From Ignavibacteria bacterium (GTDB lineage: Bacteria > Bacteroidota > Ignavibacteria > Ignavibacteriales > Melioribacteraceae), in assembly GCA_027347805.1 (NCBI GenBank), contig DAIEQP010000430.1:1-6356 (forward strand): a stretch of DNA of 6,356 nt. Reading direction: 5' to 3'. Position 1 is the stretch's first letter; the number at the start of each line of letters is the position of its first letter. The position numbers were made by a program, and so were the translations under genes. This document shows positions 5,743-6,356 of the stretch, one piece after another. The notes under the pieces are model-generated. The model worked only from the letters and a program-made list of their open reading frames with translations, searched no databases and was not told where the DNA came from.

Positions 5743-6356
5743 TATGAACAAAATATTTAGAAGGTAATAGATTCTGAACACGTTGTGCGTCTTTCTCATC
5801 TTCAAAAAAAGCAAATACTGTAGAGCCGGATCCTGATAAAAAGGAAATTAAAGCTCCAGCATCTAAGCAGGTTTTTTTAATGTATTCAATTTCTGGATAA
5901 ACACTAAACACAGTATTTTCAAAATCATTTTTAAGTATTTCAGATGCAAGTGAATAGTTTAGTCTGCCATCATGAATTATACTCTTAAAATTTGTTGGTT
6001 TGTTTTGGGGAACAATTTGGGCAAATGCATTTCGGGTTGAAATATTTATTCCAGGATTAATTATTAGAATTGGATTTTCGATTAATAAATTAACAGGTTC
6101 AAGAATTTCACCTCTAGAAGACCCTATGCTAGGCTTTGATTTTAGAAAAAAGGGAACATCAGAACCTAATTCAAGCGCCAGATTTAACAAAGTTTCATAC
6201 TTTATACCGAGAGTAAACATTTCATTTAATGAAATTAGAGCTGCAGCAGCATCAGAGCTTCCGCCTCCCAATCCGGCCTGAGAGGGAATTCGTTTAATTA
6301 ATTCAATTTTAGCTGGCAGGTTTTTTTTAGTAAAATTTTCCAAAAGTTTTTTTGCC
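5726..6356 (-). CDS. ispE: 4-diphosphocytidyl-2-C-methyl-D-erythritol kinase IspE (N-terminus beyond window)
   Basis: This encodes the last 209 residues of a GHMP-family kinase of about 280-290 residues. IspE phosphorylates CDP-methylerythritol with ATP in the MEP route to isoprenoid precursors, in the cytoplasm. The ATP-binding loop is IPSQAGLGGGSSDAAAAL; further family marks are GSDVPFFL, SRGEILEPV and the late glycine motif LSGSGSTVFAFF. The frame is open to the window edge with the family-like stretch AKKLLENF, so the TTG at 6343 is internal and not a start. The missing part carries the N-terminal substrate-binding strand. The gene runs towards the second kinase gene and its last 17 bases overlap the 3' end of that gene on the other strand. 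No functional link with the hydrogenase is evident. The call is secure from the motifs, which other GHMP kinases share only in part. Confidence 0.93.
   Translation of the reverse strand, partial: AKKLLENFTKKNLPAKIELIKRIPSQAGLGGGSSDAAAALISLNEMFTLGIKYETLLNLALELGSDVPFFLKSKPSIGSSRGEILEPVNLLIENPILIINPGINISTRNAFAQIVPQNKPTNFKSIIHDGRLNYSLASEILKNDFENTVFSVYPEIEYIKKTCLDAGALISFLSGSGSTVFAFFEDEKDAQRVQNLLPSKYFVHISLQD

Noticed and set aside
6341..6343. TTG as the start codon of the minus-strand ispE gene
   Set aside because: The frame remains open to the window edge, the upstream residues fit the family, and about 75-80 N-terminal residues of IspE would otherwise be missing.

Overview
The window is AT-rich, densely packed bacterial DNA, almost all coding. 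It carries an NADH-linked [FeFe]-hydrogenase operon (hydC-hydB-hydA) embedded among two-component signalling genes, with an isoprenoid gene (ispE) convergent at the right edge. The content suggests an anaerobic or facultative fermenting bacterium. Clear Shine-Dalgarno sequences before the operon genes argue against a typical Bacteroidia. The IspE sequence style (IPSQAGLGGGSSDAA) and the low GC would fit an Ignavibacteria/Chlorobi-type lineage, but this taxonomic guess is weak and rests on memory of family sequences.

Layout from left to right, + strand unless noted: 1-273, the C-terminal ATPase end of a sensor histidine kinase, cut by the window start; 290-670, a stand-alone receiver domain; 673-1146, hydC (NuoE-like [2Fe-2S] subunit); 1155-2351, hydB (NuoF-like FMN/NADH subunit); 2341-4257, hydA ([FeFe]-hydrogenase catalytic subunit), interrupted by one in-frame TAA at 3526-3528; 4269-4306, a strong intrinsic terminator; 4321-5742, a second, membrane-bound histidine kinase with about six transmembrane segments; 5726-6356 on the minus strand, ispE, lacking its N-terminus at the window edge and overlapping the kinase gene tail to tail by 17 bases. 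No intergenic stretch exceeds 65 bases, and I see no RNA gene, mobile element, CRISPR array or long repeat.

The first five genes have gaps of 16, 2 and 8 bases and one 11-base overlap, so they look like one transcript ending at the terminator. HydB would exchange electrons with NAD(H), HydC and the iron-sulfur chain of HydA would carry them, and the H-cluster of HydA would make or oxidise H2. The kinase and receiver in the same operon suggest that the hydrogenase is co-expressed with its own signalling module.

The most notable observation is the TAA in hydA. It falls exactly on the conserved Glu codon of the L2 H-cluster motif (MPCxxKKxE), and the reading frame is otherwise intact on both sides, including every other H-cluster signature. 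A single G-to-T change (GAA to TAA), either real or a sequence error, explains it best. Other points are the short HydB without accessory ferredoxin domains, a Cys in its usually glycine-only loop, a Ser in the HydA L1 motif, and an atypical receiver domain.
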